Source: Fischerella muscicola PCC 7414 (lineage in GTDB: Bacteria > Cyanobacteriota > Cyanobacteriia > Cyanobacteriales > Nostocaceae). From it: 64,000 nt of DNA. Location: the NCBI RefSeq assembly GCF_000317205.1, contig NZ_AJLK01000116.1:1-64000 (forward strand). Reading direction: 5' to 3'. Below, piece after piece: positions 18,386 through 27,496 of the stretch (position 1 is its first letter; each line of letters opens with the position of its first letter). A program made the translations under genes and the position numbers. Below the pieces are notes generated by a model that saw only the letters and a list, made by a program, of their open reading frames with translations, was not told the DNA's origin and ran no database searches.

Positions 18386-18828
18386 TTGAACAGATTTTCT
18401 CTGATTGCTTGTCCATTAAAACAAAAATATTCTATTTTGCAAACTCCATATGCATCTTTTTTACCAAATATTTAAAAGCTCTCTCGTTTTTTATCTTCTG
18501 GTTTATAGCTCATTTCCAGCATCTGCTTTGATAATTACAAAAATTACCAGTAATAGATAGGTAATCAAAGTATTACTATAATTACTGGTTATAAATAATA
18601 CAAAATCCCAAATTTCAACTCAAAATTCTAACTATTGACCTATGACGAGCCAAACCTACACAGAAGATAATAGGATTTTCTGGAAAATAGGGATTGGGAT
18701 CAGGGATCGGGGAGTGGGAAGAGATTTTCAGCTCTTTCCTGTTAAGATTTCCCTTGCCTTAATCCCTAACTTTAATTTTGCCTAACCACTTACATAAAAT
18801 TACATATTGATCTTTGTGGGGTAGACTT
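18386..18828. other. Intergenic region with dispersed GGGATCGGGGA-type repeats
   Basis: AT-rich in the first half. Bases about 18690-18770 hold an inverted pair of the GGGATTGGGATCAGGGATCGGGG / TCCC...AATCCC family, also seen at 29080-29175. It contains the promoter of the TPR gene on the minus strand. No gene seen. Confidence 0.5.
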
Positions 18829-19155
18829 ATGATTTTAACTACTACTGATGTGATTCAAGGAGCTGTAATCCAATCATATTTGGGTATTGTGACAGCAGAA
18901 GTTGTCTATGGTAGTAATTTTCTGCGAGACTTTTTTGCTGGTTTACGGGATATAATTGGCGGACGTACTGGTAGCTACGAGCGCTTATTTGAAGAAGGTC
19001 AACGCAAAGCACTAGCAGAGTTAGAACAACGAGCGTTACGTTTAGGTGCAGATGCAGTAATTGGCATTGAAATTGATACAGGTACAATCAATGTTGACCA
19101 GTCAGGAGTATTACTATTAATCACAGCTACAGGTACAGCTGTGAAAATGCGTTAA
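18829..19155 (+). CDS. YbjQ-family heavy-metal-binding-like protein (UPF0145)
   Basis: A 108-aa protein of the YbjQ/UPF0145 family (dodecin-like fold, DUF74). Landmarks: MILTTTDVIQGAVIQSYLGI at the start, GRTGSYERLFEEGQRKALAEL in the middle, and LGADAVIGIEID near residue 80. I take the ATG at 18829 rather than the TTG five codons upstream because the conserved sequence begins with MILTTTD; GGGG lies just ahead. Biochemical role is not established in general. It stands alone. Confidence 0.87.
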   Translation: MILTTTDVIQGAVIQSYLGIVTAEVVYGSNFLRDFFAGLRDIIGGRTGSYERLFEEGQRKALAELEQRALRLGADAVIGIEIDTGTINVDQSGVLLLITATGTAVKMR

Positions 19156-19500
19156 GTAGAAAGTGGAAAATATGCATGTAAACGGCAAACAGTTCCTTGC
19201 CCGTTACTATGCATAGTTCTTAACAGCTACGTGTTGGAAAAATGTATATATTTATTAATATTTAAAAAATTATTTTTACAGATTTTAGGATCTGTAACTT
19301 GCTCATGTTGTTATTTATATCAAGAAAAAATCACACAAAATCTCACATAGTATACCTGTGAAATAAACTTAATACCCAAGGTAGACATATTAACTCCTTC
19401 TGTTGATAGATATTAAAAACAAGAGATAGCAATTTAATTTGAAGATAACTATCAAAATAGCAGAAGAAACCTTAAATTTTTATTCAGGAGAAATGAGTTT
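19156..19500. other. AT-rich intergenic region
   Basis: About 345 bases, AT-rich, without a gene I can support. It supplies the leader of the membrane protein at 19501, with AGGAG about 11 nt before that start codon. Confidence 0.4.
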
Positions 19501-20130
19501 ATGTCCTATGTAAATCGTCCTACTGGTGAAGTTATTAATGAACCTGTTGCAGTTGCTCCAGTAGTTGATTACCACGATCGCGTTCGTTGGGGACCTATTA
19601 TTTCTGGTCTATTAGTAGCTATAGCAACTCAATTAATTTTAAGCGCTATAATTGCTGCCCTGGGAGCAGGTAGTATTGAAGCTTCTGGCAGACCAAGAAC
19701 AATTACACCCAATATTGCTGGTAATGTTGGTATTTGGTCAACCATAGCCTTATTAATATCCCTTTTCACTGGTGGTTGGGTGACAGCCCGTGCCTGTGGC
19801 CCTATGAACCGTAACACAGCCCTTCTCAACGGTGCAATTCTCTGGGCAACAACTTTAGCAGTTAGTTCTTGGTTACTAGCAAGCGGTGTATCCAGTGCTT
19901 TTGGTGTAGCAGCTTCCAATGCAGGAGAAGTAATTAATCAGTTGCAACAGCAAGGTGGTGTAAATGTACCACAAACTAATGTTACTGCCCAACAAGCTCG
20001 TGAAATTGCTTCAAATTTACGCTCAGGGTTATGGTGGTTTGTATTCGGCTCTTTACTCGGTTTAATTGCTGCTATGATTGGAGCGGCAGTCGGCGCTCGT
20101 AGTCCTCGTACTCAAGCAAATTACAGATAA
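19501..20130 (+). CDS. Hypothetical integral membrane protein
   Basis: A 209-aa protein with a hydrophilic N terminus (about 1-30) and four probable membrane helices: about 32-54 (IISGLLVAIATQLILSAIIAAL), 76-95, 106-130 and 175-197. A Gln/Asn/Val-rich loop lies between the third and fourth. Gly/Ala-rich helices are typical of small cyanobacterial membrane proteins of unknown role. Supported by an AGGAG site. No recognised family. Confidence 0.8.
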   Translation: MSYVNRPTGEVINEPVAVAPVVDYHDRVRWGPIISGLLVAIATQLILSAIIAALGAGSIEASGRPRTITPNIAGNVGIWSTIALLISLFTGGWVTARACGPMNRNTALLNGAILWATTLAVSSWLLASGVSSAFGVAASNAGEVINQLQQQGGVNVPQTNVTAQQAREIASNLRSGLWWFVFGSLLGLIAAMIGAAVGARSPRTQANYR

Positions 20131-20214
20131 AGTTAGTAGTTAGTAGTTGATGGTTGGTAGTTAATAGTTGTTAGTTGTTACACAGACAACAAACAACAAA
20201 CAACTATCAACCAT

Positions 20215-20475
20215 TTACCATTTCAAGTACGAAGCTTCTACACCTTGTTCTCGCCTAATTTTGCCATCTTTTTCAAACCAGGCAATTACTTGCTCTGTTG
20301 TTAAATCTTCCACAGAAACACTGTACTCTTGGGCGATATGCTTCAAGAGTTTTAATGATGAAATAGTCAATCGAGATAAAAATTTTTCCGAAGAAGACAG
20401 CAAAGCAGCATCTACTTTTGCTGACTCTTCTAAAGTTAAAAATTGTTCTGATGGTTGTTGGGGTAGTGAATTCAT
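20215..20475 (-). CDS. Small hypothetical cyanobacterial protein
   Basis: An 86-aa soluble protein with Leu/Ser/Glu-rich helices and an aromatic C terminus (EQVIAWFEKDGKIRREQGVE). No membrane segment or known motif. It lies between two stretches of TTAGTAGTTGG-type repeats and ends 84 nt from the convergent membrane-protein gene. Length and composition are plausible for a real gene; function unknown. Confidence 0.65.
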   Translation of the reverse strand: MNSLPQQPSEQFLTLEESAKVDAALLSSSEKFLSRLTISSLKLLKHIAQEYSVSVEDLTTEQVIAWFEKDGKIRREQGVEASYLKW

Positions 20476-20627
20476 AAATAGGTATTTGGTAGTTGGTAAT
20501 TGGTACTCTTGTAGTAGCCAATGACTATTAACTAAGAGTTAACAAAATGATTGGTTTTCCGTTAAACAAATTACCAATTGCCCATTATCCTTGACATACA
20601 CTAAATATGAAAAGCTATATATATTTC

Positions 20628-21302
20628 TTATGATCTGACTTTTCTCGCTTGCACTAAGTAACCACAACGATGCTCACCATTAATAATCCAGTGAGTACGT
20701 TCTACTGTACAATCTGGTAAAACAGCTGCAAACATTTCTAACTCATGCCCACAAATACTGGGGAAAGACTCTGCAAGGTTAGAAATAGCACAGTTATGCT
20801 CCATTAAAATAAAGCGATCGCCACTTTCTGACTCATTGGAGTCTATAGGGTGGTATTCCGCCATGTAACCCTCTGCTTTCCTGAGTTCTACCAGAGTTTC
20901 TACTCTTTGGTGTAAAGAGCCATTACCCAAGCGATCGCGATATTCTTGTGCTTTACGTTCCCACTGTTTTCTTAAAATACTGCTGACTTGGTCGTGTCCA
21001 ACCGTTTGGGCTACCGTATCTAATAAAGAAACGGCAAACTCTCCATAACTATCAGCCGCTTCTCTTCGTAAGCGATCGCGTCCTTTACTACTTAACTTAT
21101 AAACGTGCTGCGGCCGCCCCATCCCCGCTTGCACCGACGAATACACAATTAAATCCTCCACCTCTAAATCCTTGAGATGGCGACGAATCGCTTGCGGACT
21201 AATATCTAAAGCTGCGGCCAGTTCAACTGCCGTAGCTTGAGCGTGTTTAACTAGATATTCTAGGATATCTTGCTTGGTTGAGGACTGCTGGGTAGTCACC
21301 AT
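20628..21302 (-). CDS. sufR: SufR, iron-sulfur-sensing repressor of the suf operon
   Basis: A 224-aa winged-helix repressor (HTH about residues 8-60: LDISPQAIRRHLKDLEVEDLIVY) with a C-terminal cluster-binding region. Four cysteines follow the spacing C-x12-C-x13-C-x14-C, the signature described for cyanobacterial SufR, which binds [4Fe-4S] clusters and represses suf genes when clusters are plentiful. It is divergent from sufB, as in other cyanobacteria, and two matching operators lie in the 220-bp intergenic region. Self-repression is expected because the operators serve both directions. Confidence 0.96.
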   Translation of the reverse strand: MVTTQQSSTKQDILEYLVKHAQATAVELAAALDISPQAIRRHLKDLEVEDLIVYSSVQAGMGRPQHVYKLSSKGRDRLRREAADSYGEFAVSLLDTVAQTVGHDQVSSILRKQWERKAQEYRDRLGNGSLHQRVETLVELRKAEGYMAEYHPIDSNESESGDRFILMEHNCAISNLAESFPSICGHELEMFAAVLPDCTVERTHWIINGEHRCGYLVQARKVRS

Positions 21303-21338
21303 CGTCGTCCCAAAAAATCATGATTAAATTTCACTTTG

Positions 21339-21354
21339 ACAACAATATTGTTGT
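21339..21354. promoter_or_regulatory. SufR operator 1
   Basis: Perfect 16-bp palindrome ACAACAATATTGTTGT containing CAAC-N6-GTTG, the binding pattern reported for SufR. It lies 37 nt upstream of the sufR start codon. Confidence 0.85.
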
Positions 21355-21381
21355 TAATCTAGCGTAAAATGAAGATGTGTT

Positions 21382-21401
21382 AAACAACATAGCTGTTGTT
21401 T
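21382..21401. promoter_or_regulatory. SufR operator 2
   Basis: AAACAAC-ATAGCT-GTTGTTT: 7-bp arms around the same N6 spacing as operator 1, 45 bp away centre to centre. Two sites between sufR and sufB fit the known two-site arrangement in cyanobacteria. Confidence 0.85.
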
Positions 21402-21522
21402 TAGTAGTTATCCCTATTGTAACAGTCGTGTGACCATTCGGTAACACGAGTTGGGAATTGGTGAAAAATCCCTCTCCCATCCTTAAAGAGTATAGAGTTG
21501 CGAACACAAGAGAAAATCACTG

Positions 21523-22959
21523 ATGAGTGCCACTGTTAAAACCCTAGTAAATCAACCCTACAAGTACGGCTTCGTTACCAACATTGAGGCAGACACAATT
21601 CCTCGGGGCCTAAACGAGGATATCATCCGCATGATCTCTGCCAAGAAAAACGAGCCAGAATTCATGCTGGAGTTTCGCCTCAGAGCTTATCGCCAGTGGC
21701 AAAAAATGACAGAACCAACTTGGCCTAGCGTTAAGTATCCACCAATCGACTATCAAAATATAATTTACTACTCAGCCCCCAAGCAACAAGCAAAAAAGAA
21801 AAGCTTGGAAGAACTAGATCCTACCCTTCTAGAAACCTTTGAAAAGTTGGGCATTCCTCTGTCAGAACAAAAGCGACTGGCGAACGTCGCCGTAGACGCT
21901 ATATTTGATAGCGTTTCCGTCGCCACCACCTTCAAAGAAAAACTGGCGAAAGAAGGGGTAATCTTCTGCTCTATTTCCGAAGCATTGCAGGAACACCCAG
22001 AATTAGTCAAGAAGTACCTGGGTAGCGTTGTTCCCATTGCCGATAACTATTTTGCCGCCCTCAATTCAGCAGTATTTAGCGATGGTTCCTTCGTCTACAT
22101 TCCCAAAGGCGTCAAATGTCCGATGGAACTGTCCACCTACTTCCGGATTAACAATGGTGACACCGGACAATTTGAGCGGACATTAATTGTTGCTGAAGAA
22201 GACAGCTATGTTTCCTACCTCGAAGGCTGTACAGCACCAATGTACGACAGCAACCAGCTACATGCTGCGGTTGTCGAACTTGTTGCCCTTGACAATGCCG
22301 AAATTAAATACTCCACCGTCCAAAACTGGTACGCCGGCGATGAAAAAGGCAGAGGCGGGATTTACAACTTCGTCACCAAGCGCGGTTTATGTCAGGGTGT
22401 AAATTCCAAGATTTCTTGGACACAAGTAGAAACTGGTTCTGCCATTACTTGGAAGTACCCCAGCTGCGTATTGGTGGGTGATAACTCCGTGGGTGAGTTT
22501 TACTCGGTAGCCCTGACTAATAATATGCAGCAAGCCGATACCGGTACAAAAATGATTCACATTGGGAAAAATACCCGCAGCACAATTATTTCTAAGGGTA
22601 TCTCTGCTGGTAATTCTAGTAACAGTTACCGAGGCTTGGTGAAAATTAACCCGAAGGCACAAGGAGCTAGAAACTACTCCCAGTGCGACTCTATGTTGAT
22701 TGGGGATAATGCCCACGCCAATACTTTCCCTTACATTCAGGTACAAAATAATACAGGCAAAGTAGAGCATGAAGCTTCTACTTCCAAGATTGGGGAAGAC
22801 CAACTATTTTACTTTGCACAGCGAGGTATTTCTACGGAAGATGCGTTAAAGATGATGATTAGCGGCTTCTGTAAAGATGTGTTTAATAACCTGCCGATGG
22901 AATTTGCTGTGGAAGCTGATAAGCTATTGAGTTTGAAGTTGGAAGGTAGTGTTGGGTAA
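21523..22959 (+). CDS. sufB: Fe-S cluster scaffold protein SufB
   Basis: Core scaffold of the SUF system; with SufC and SufD it receives sulfur from SufS and assembles Fe-S clusters. The 478-aa protein has the typical SufB path: [54 protein letters not shown], then the beta-helix ending in the conserved [20 protein letters not shown] and [20 protein letters not shown]. First gene of sufBCDS, about 120 bp after SufR operator 2. A 130-bp gap with dispersed repeats separates it from sufC. Confidence 0.98.
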   Translation: MSATVKTLVNQPYKYGFVTNIEADTIPRGLNEDIIRMISAKKNEPEFMLEFRLRAYRQWQKMTEPTWPSVKYPPIDYQNIIYYSAPKQQAKKKSLEELDPTLLETFEKLGIPLSEQKRLANVAVDAIFDSVSVATTFKEKLAKEGVIFCSISEALQEHPELVKKYLGSVVPIADNYFAALNSAVFSDGSFVYIPKGVKCPMELSTYFRINNGDTGQFERTLIVAEEDSYVSYLEGCTAPMYDSNQLHAAVVELVALDNAEIKYSTVQNWYAGDEKGRGGIYNFVTKRGLCQGVNSKISWTQVETGSAITWKYPSCVLVGDNSVGEFYSVALTNNMQQADTGTKMIHIGKNTRSTIISKGISAGNSSNSYRGLVKINPKAQGARNYSQCDSMLIGDNAHANTFPYIQVQNNTGKVEHEASTSKIGEDQLFYFAQRGISTEDALKMMISGFCKDVFNNLPMEFAVEADKLLSLKLEGSVG

Positions 22960-23060
22960 ATCGAACACAGATACACACAGATACACACAGATAAATCATA
23001 AATCATCTGTGTTTATCGGTGTGCATCGGTGGTCGAAATAAAAAAACCACAGAGACGCAG
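22960..23060. repeat. Two dispersed repeats between sufB and sufC
   Basis: First a CGAACACAGATACACACAG...CATCTGTGTTTATCGGTGTG inverted pair (about 22960-23025), a family also seen at 39855-40000 and 44360-44430. Then a CCACAGAGACGCAGAGGGCG type repeat (about 23045-23073), whose relative has inserted inside sufD near 24520. An operon spacer accumulating repeats. Confidence 0.85.
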
Positions 23061-23090
23061 AGGGCGCAGAGAATATAAAAGAGAGAGAAC

Positions 23091-23879
23091 ATGATTATTG
23101 AAAATAGCGAAGTTGTGCTGTCGGTAAGAGACTTGACGGCTGAAGTTGATGGAACACCAATTCTCAAGGGTGTGAATCTGGAAGTGCGTTCCGGCGAGAT
23201 TCATGCGATTATGGGGCCGAATGGTTCTGGTAAAAGTACCTTTTCTAAGGTTTTGGCTGGACATCCCGCGTATGAAGTGACTGGCGGTGAGGTGATTTTC
23301 CAGGGACAGAATTTGCTGGAAATGGAACCGGAAGAACGTGCCAGGAGTGGGATATTTTTGGCTTTTCAGTATCCTTTGGAGATTCCAGGTGTCAGCAATT
23401 TAGATTTCTTGCGCGTGGCGTATAATTCCAAGCGGAAGGCGCAGGGTTTGGAAGAAATCGATGCTTTTGATTTTGACGACTTGATAGAGGAAAAGCTGGA
23501 AGTCGTGAAAATGGACTCGGCTTTTCTTAACCGGAGTGTGAATGAAGGTTTCTCTGGTGGCGAGAAGAAGCGCAATGAGATTTTGCAAATGGCGTTACTG
23601 GAACCAAAGCTGGCGATTCTGGATGAAACAGATTCAGGTTTGGATATTGACGCCCTCAAAATTGTGGCAAATGGTGTAAATCAATTGGCGAGTCCTGAGA
23701 ATGCCACAATTATGATTACTCACTATCAGCGACTGCTGAATTATATTGTGCCGGACTATGTGCATGTGATGGCACAAGGACGGATTATTAAGTCTGGTGG
23801 TAAGGAGTTGGCGTTAGAGTTAGAATCTCGTGGTTATGACTGGTTGTTAGATGAATTTGCGGCTGAGGTGGGTGTGTAA
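23091..23879 (+). CDS. sufC: Fe-S cluster assembly ATPase SufC
   Basis: ABC-type ATPase that powers the SufBCD complex. The 262-aa protein shows Walker [18 protein letters not shown] (about residue 40), signature [16 protein letters not shown] (about 150) and Walker [18 protein letters not shown] (about 170), all standard for SufC. Its stop codon overlaps the sufD start (TAATG), so the two are translationally coupled. Confidence 0.98.
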   Translation: MIIENSEVVLSVRDLTAEVDGTPILKGVNLEVRSGEIHAIMGPNGSGKSTFSKVLAGHPAYEVTGGEVIFQGQNLLEMEPEERARSGIFLAFQYPLEIPGVSNLDFLRVAYNSKRKAQGLEEIDAFDFDDLIEEKLEVVKMDSAFLNRSVNEGFSGGEKKRNEILQMALLEPKLAILDETDSGLDIDALKIVANGVNQLASPENATIMITHYQRLLNYIVPDYVHVMAQGRIIKSGGKELALELESRGYDWLLDEFAAEVGV

Positions 23880-25237
23880 TGACTATCCAAGTTTCTCCCA
23901 GTCCACTTCCTAACTCAAGTGCAGCTAGTTTGACTGCAACTCTGTTAGATAGGGATGCTTATTTAACTGAGTTATTAAATCGGGTGACTGTATCAAAGTC
24001 AGAGGGTTGGTTGCAAGAGGTGCGTGATCGCGCGGCAAATTGGGTGCGTCATTCTGTTTTGCCTACTACCCGGGATGAAGAATGGCGGTTTACTGATTTG
24101 TCTGCTTTACGGCAGGTAAAATTTAATGTAGAGACGCGCCATGGCGCGTCTCTACAACTGGATATTTTGCCGGAAGCTGCTAACTCTCGTTTGGTGTTTG
24201 TGAATGGTACCTATGTACCAGAGTTATCGGCGATCGCTGGGTTGCCAAATGGGGTAGTAGTTAGCAATTTGGATGCTGCAAGTCAGCTTGGTGTACAGAA
24301 ATATTTGGCACAAGCTGAGGGAGCGTTGGATGTGTTTACTGCCCTGAATACTGCTGGTATTAATGATGTGGCGGTGGTTTGGGTTCCGAAGAATGTAGTG
24401 GTAGAAACACCAATTCATTTGGTGTTTATTGCTGCTGGTGAGGAGCCGATTATTTCTCAGCCGCGTTGTTTGGTGGTGGCGGAAAGTGGTTCGCAGGTGA
24501 GTTTGGTGGAAGAGTATAGGAACCGCAGAGGCGCAGAGAACGCAGAGGGAGTATACTTTACTAACGCGGTGACGGAGATTTGGATCGAGGATAATGCTCA
24601 GGTAAATCACACCCGGGTTGAGTGGGATAGTAGAGAGGGTTTTCATGTTGGTAAAACTGCTGTGACGCAAGGGCGTTTTAGTCGGTATACTTGTAATGCG
24701 ATTAGTTTGGGTGGTAGGGTTGCGCGCCACAATTTAGAGATTTTACAAACTGGTGAGCAAACGGAAACCACTTTGAATGGGTTGACGGTGATCGGTGGTA
24801 ATCAGTTGGCGGATACTCACAGTGCGATCGCTCTCAATTATCCTTATGGTACAAGTCGGCAATTGCACAAAACTATCGTAGGCGATCGCGCTCATGCGGT
24901 GTTCAATGGCAAAGTTTTTGTTCCTAAACTAGCGCAGTTAACGGATGCGGCACAATTGAATCGCAATTTGCTGCTATCATCTAAAGCCAGAGTTGATACC
25001 AAACCCCAACTAGAAATTACCGCAGATAATGTTAAATGCGCTCACGGTGCGACTGTTAGTCAGTTGGAAGACGATGAAATCTTCTACCTGCAAAGTCGGG
25101 GTATTGATGAAGAAAGTGCGCGCAATTTATTAGTTCATGCCTTCGCTGCGGAAATTATCAACCAAGTACCAGTTCCTTCCCTGTGTGAAAAACTCACGCA
25201 AACCGTCAACAGTTATCAGTCAATCACCAACGACTAA
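23879..25237 (+). CDS. sufD: Fe-S cluster assembly protein SufD
   Basis: Partner of SufB in the SufBC2D scaffold complex. The 452-aa protein has the helical N-terminal part (about 1-80), the beta-helix core and the conserved C-terminal block TKPQLEITADNVKCAHGATVSQL with YLQSRGIDEESARNLLVHAF. Two in-frame repeat insertions are visible: a 30-bp perfect palindrome giving VETRHGASLQ at residues about 83-92, and a CCGCAGAGGCGCAGAGAACG repeat giving RNRRGAENAE near residue 216. Neither breaks the frame. The start overlaps the sufC stop. Confidence 0.96.
   Translation: MTIQVSPSPLPNSSAASLTATLLDRDAYLTELLNRVTVSKSEGWLQEVRDRAANWVRHSVLPTTRDEEWRFTDLSALRQVKFNVETRHGASLQLDILPEAANSRLVFVNGTYVPELSAIAGLPNGVVVSNLDAASQLGVQKYLAQAEGALDVFTALNTAGINDVAVVWVPKNVVVETPIHLVFIAAGEEPIISQPRCLVVAESGSQVSLVEEYRNRRGAENAEGVYFTNAVTEIWIEDNAQVNHTRVEWDSREGFHVGKTAVTQGRFSRYTCNAISLGGRVARHNLEILQTGEQTETTLNGLTVIGGNQLADTHSAIALNYPYGTSRQLHKTIVGDRAHAVFNGKVFVPKLAQLTDAAQLNRNLLLSSKARVDTKPQLEITADNVKCAHGATVSQLEDDEIFYLQSRGIDEESARNLLVHAFAAEIINQVPVPSLCEKLTQTVNSYQSITND
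24127..24156. repeat. Perfect 30-bp palindrome inserted in frame in sufD
   Basis: TGTAGAGACGCGCCA followed by its exact reverse complement. It belongs to the TAGAGACGCG family found in spacers at 2633, about 40240 and 52993, and in the copper ATPase gene at 31609. Confidence 0.95.
24522..24552. repeat. CGCAGAG-type repeat inserted in frame in sufD
   Basis: AACCGCAGAGGCGCAGAGAA and its continuation match the dispersed repeat in the sufB-sufC spacer at 23045-23073. In sufD it is translated as RNRRGAENAEG. Confidence 0.85.
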
Positions 25238-25269
25238 TGACTAATGACCAATGACTAATGACTAATGAC
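25235..25269. repeat. Heptamer tandem repeat (TAATGAC)5 joining sufD stop and sufS start
   Basis: Five head-to-tail copies of TAATGAC (the third is CAATGAC). The first supplies the TAA stop codon of sufD and the last supplies the ATG of sufS, so the whole spacer is tandem repeat. Confidence 0.95.
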
Positions 25270-26542
25270 TAAAATGACTTTTACCCAAGAAAGAACCCTT
25301 GCTGATAAAGTCCGTCTTGACTTCCCGATTTTACACCAGGAAGTCAACGGCAAACCTTTAGTGTACTTTGACAACGCTGCGACATCCCAAAAACCTCTGT
25401 TCGTACTCGATACTCTCCGGGACTACTACGAGCAGTACAATGCTAATGTCCATCGTGGTGTACATACCCTCAGTGCTAAAGCTACAGAAGCTTACGAAGC
25501 AGCGAGAGATAAAGTTGCTGCCTTCGTCAATGCTGCATCACGTCAGGAAATTGTTTTTACCCGCAATGCAACTGAGGCGATCAACTTGGTTGCTTACAGT
25601 TGGGGAATGAACAATTTACAGCCAGGAGACGAAATTATTCTGTCGGTGATGGAACACCACAGCAATATTGTTCCTTGGCAGTTTGTTGCAGCTAAAACAG
25701 GTGCAGTACTGAAGTTTGTGGAATTGACACCGGAAGAAACATTGGATTTAGAACATTTCCAAAAGCTGCTTTCGGATAAAACAAAATTGGTGTCGGTGGT
25801 ACATGTTTCTAACACTTTGGGTTGCATTAACCCAGTGGCAGAAATTTGCACCCTCGCACATAAATATGGATCAAAAGTATTAATTGATGCCTGCCAAAGT
25901 GTACCCCACATGCCTGTTGATGTGCAGCAAATTAGCTGCGACTGGTTAGTGGCTTCGGGGCATAAAATGTGCGCCCCTACTGGTATTGGCTTTTTGTACG
26001 GCAAGCTAGAATTACTGCAAGCCATGCCGCCCTTTTTTGGTGGTGGTGAGATGATTGCTGAGGTGTTTTTAGACTATTCTACCTACGCAGATTTACCACA
26101 TAAATTTGAAGCTGGTACACCTGCGATTGGGGAAGCGATCGCTCTTGGTGCAGCAGTAGATTATCTTACTAAAATTGGCATGGACAAAATCCACGCCTAC
26201 GAAGCAGAATTGACTGCTTACCTATTCCAGCAATTAGAAAAAATACCCCAAATTAGAATATACGGCCCCAAACCAAATGCTCAAGGTGAAGGTAGAGCTG
26301 CTTTAGCTGCATTCACCGCCGCCGAAGTTCATGCCAATGACTTATCAACATTATTAGATACAGAAGGTGTTGCCATCCGTTCTGGACACCACTGTACCCA
26401 ACCATTACACCGCTATCTCAAAATTCCGGCCACCGCCCGCGCCAGTCTCTCTTTCTACAATACCCGTGAGGAAATTGATGTCTTCATCAAAGCCTTGAAA
26501 GAAACAATTGACTTTTTTAGCGGGTTGTTTGGTGATGAATGA
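25265..26542 (+). CDS. sufS: Cysteine desulfurase SufS
   Basis: PLP enzyme that removes sulfur from L-cysteine as a persulfide and feeds SufBCD. The 425-aa protein shows the PLP lysine in [18 protein letters not shown] (about residue 230) and the catalytic Cys in [16 protein letters not shown] (about 370), i.e. the type II RxGHHC signature. Two in-frame ATGs (25265 and 25274) are possible; both lie at the end of a heptamer repeat and neither has a clear ribosome site. Last gene of sufBCDS, followed by a terminator. It could also supply sulfur to the Dnd system at 42-58 kb, which lacks its own dndA; that is inference. Confidence 0.97.
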   Translation: MTKMTFTQERTLADKVRLDFPILHQEVNGKPLVYFDNAATSQKPLFVLDTLRDYYEQYNANVHRGVHTLSAKATEAYEAARDKVAAFVNAASRQEIVFTRNATEAINLVAYSWGMNNLQPGDEIILSVMEHHSNIVPWQFVAAKTGAVLKFVELTPEETLDLEHFQKLLSDKTKLVSVVHVSNTLGCINPVAEICTLAHKYGSKVLIDACQSVPHMPVDVQQISCDWLVASGHKMCAPTGIGFLYGKLELLQAMPPFFGGGEMIAEVFLDYSTYADLPHKFEAGTPAIGEAIALGAAVDYLTKIGMDKIHAYEAELTAYLFQQLEKIPQIRIYGPKPNAQGEGRAALAAFTAAEVHANDLSTLLDTEGVAIRSGHHCTQPLHRYLKIPATARASLSFYNTREEIDVFIKALKETIDFFSGLFGDE

Positions 26543-26574
26543 CGGGGAGCAATACACCTCCTCAAGCTATAATT

Positions 26575-26600
26575 AAGTCCGCCTACGCGGACTTTGTTTA
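26575..26600 (+). terminator. Terminator-like hairpin after sufBCDS
   Basis: Perfect 8-bp stem AAGTCCGC / GCGGACTT with a CTAC loop, followed by TGTTTATT, 32 nt after the sufS stop codon. Good stem, modest T-tract. Confidence 0.75.
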
Positions 26601-26637
26601 TTAGCTGCGATTTATCATCGCTTGGTATTTGGGTAAT

Positions 26638-27273
26638 ATGTCTGTCACCACATCAACACTCGCTGAACAAAGAACACTCCTGCATAACATTAGCTGGGAA
26701 ACCTTTGAAACCTTACTGAAAGAAACAGGAGAAGATAGAGGTTCCCGTTTTGCTTATGAGGACGGGACTTTAGAAATAATGACCCCACTTTATGAACATG
26801 AAAATCCTAAAATTCAGTTTGACCGTTTTATCTTAGTCTTAGCTGAAGAATTAGGAATTGAAATTAAAAGTGCTGGTTCTACAACTTTAAAAAAACGTAT
26901 CACAAATCGAGGAATAGAACCTGATAATTGTTTTTATATACAAACTGAGTCAAAAGTTAGAGGTAGGGAAACAATAAATTTAGAAACAGATCCTCCACCT
27001 GACTTAGCAATTGAAATTGATATTACAAATAGTTCAGTTAATAAATTTAGGATTTATTCAGCGCTAGGTGTCCCAGAACTGTGGCGATATGATGGAGAAA
27101 TTCTGAAATTTTATCAGTTGGTAGAGGGACAATATACAGAGCGCAAATTTAGCGTTGCCTTTCCTATAATTTCGGTAAATGATATTGATAGATTTATTGA
27201 GCAAAGTAAAACAATGGGAGAAATTGCTTTGCTGAAGTCTTTTCGCGCTTGGGTGAGAGAGAAAATAGGATAG
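26638..27273 (+). CDS. Uma2-family (DUF820) putative endonuclease
   Basis: A 211-aa member of the Uma2/DUF820 family of PD-(D/E)XK-fold proteins, found in very many copies in cyanobacteria. Seen here: WETFETLLKETGEDRGSRFAYEDGTLEIMTP style N terminus (start of the family fold), the acidic metal-site residues in EPDNCFYIQTE and PDLAIEIDITNSS, and LGVPELWRYDG. ATG at 26638 is preferred over the TTG three codons upstream. Nuclease activity is inferred from the fold. It follows the suf terminator and is probably transcribed separately. Confidence 0.88.
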   Translation: MSVTTSTLAEQRTLLHNISWETFETLLKETGEDRGSRFAYEDGTLEIMTPLYEHENPKIQFDRFILVLAEELGIEIKSAGSTTLKKRITNRGIEPDNCFYIQTESKVRGRETINLETDPPPDLAIEIDITNSSVNKFRIYSALGVPELWRYDGEILKFYQLVEGQYTERKFSVAFPIISVNDIDRFIEQSKTMGEIALLKSFRAWVREKIG

Positions 27274-27496
27274 AAACAGCTATCCGTGAGTTAGATAGGG
27301 AAAGCAAAACTTTAGTTACATTGGGTGCTGACGAGCGATCGCAAATTCCCCTTAGGTGCAGCACTCCAAATGGCTGATAAAAAAAGTAGTATTTATTCGT
27401 GGAGACTGATGGGGTGGTGATGGCTGTTCCCCTCCCCCCTACCTCCCCGGTTAGTACGAATTAAGTGCAACTCAGTATGAGTCAAGAGGAGAATAA

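Noticed and set aside
27274-27496. Possible gene fragment after the Uma2 gene (AIRELDRESKTLVTLGADE in frame)
   Set aside because: Only about 30 codons, no start and no family likeness; probably chance.
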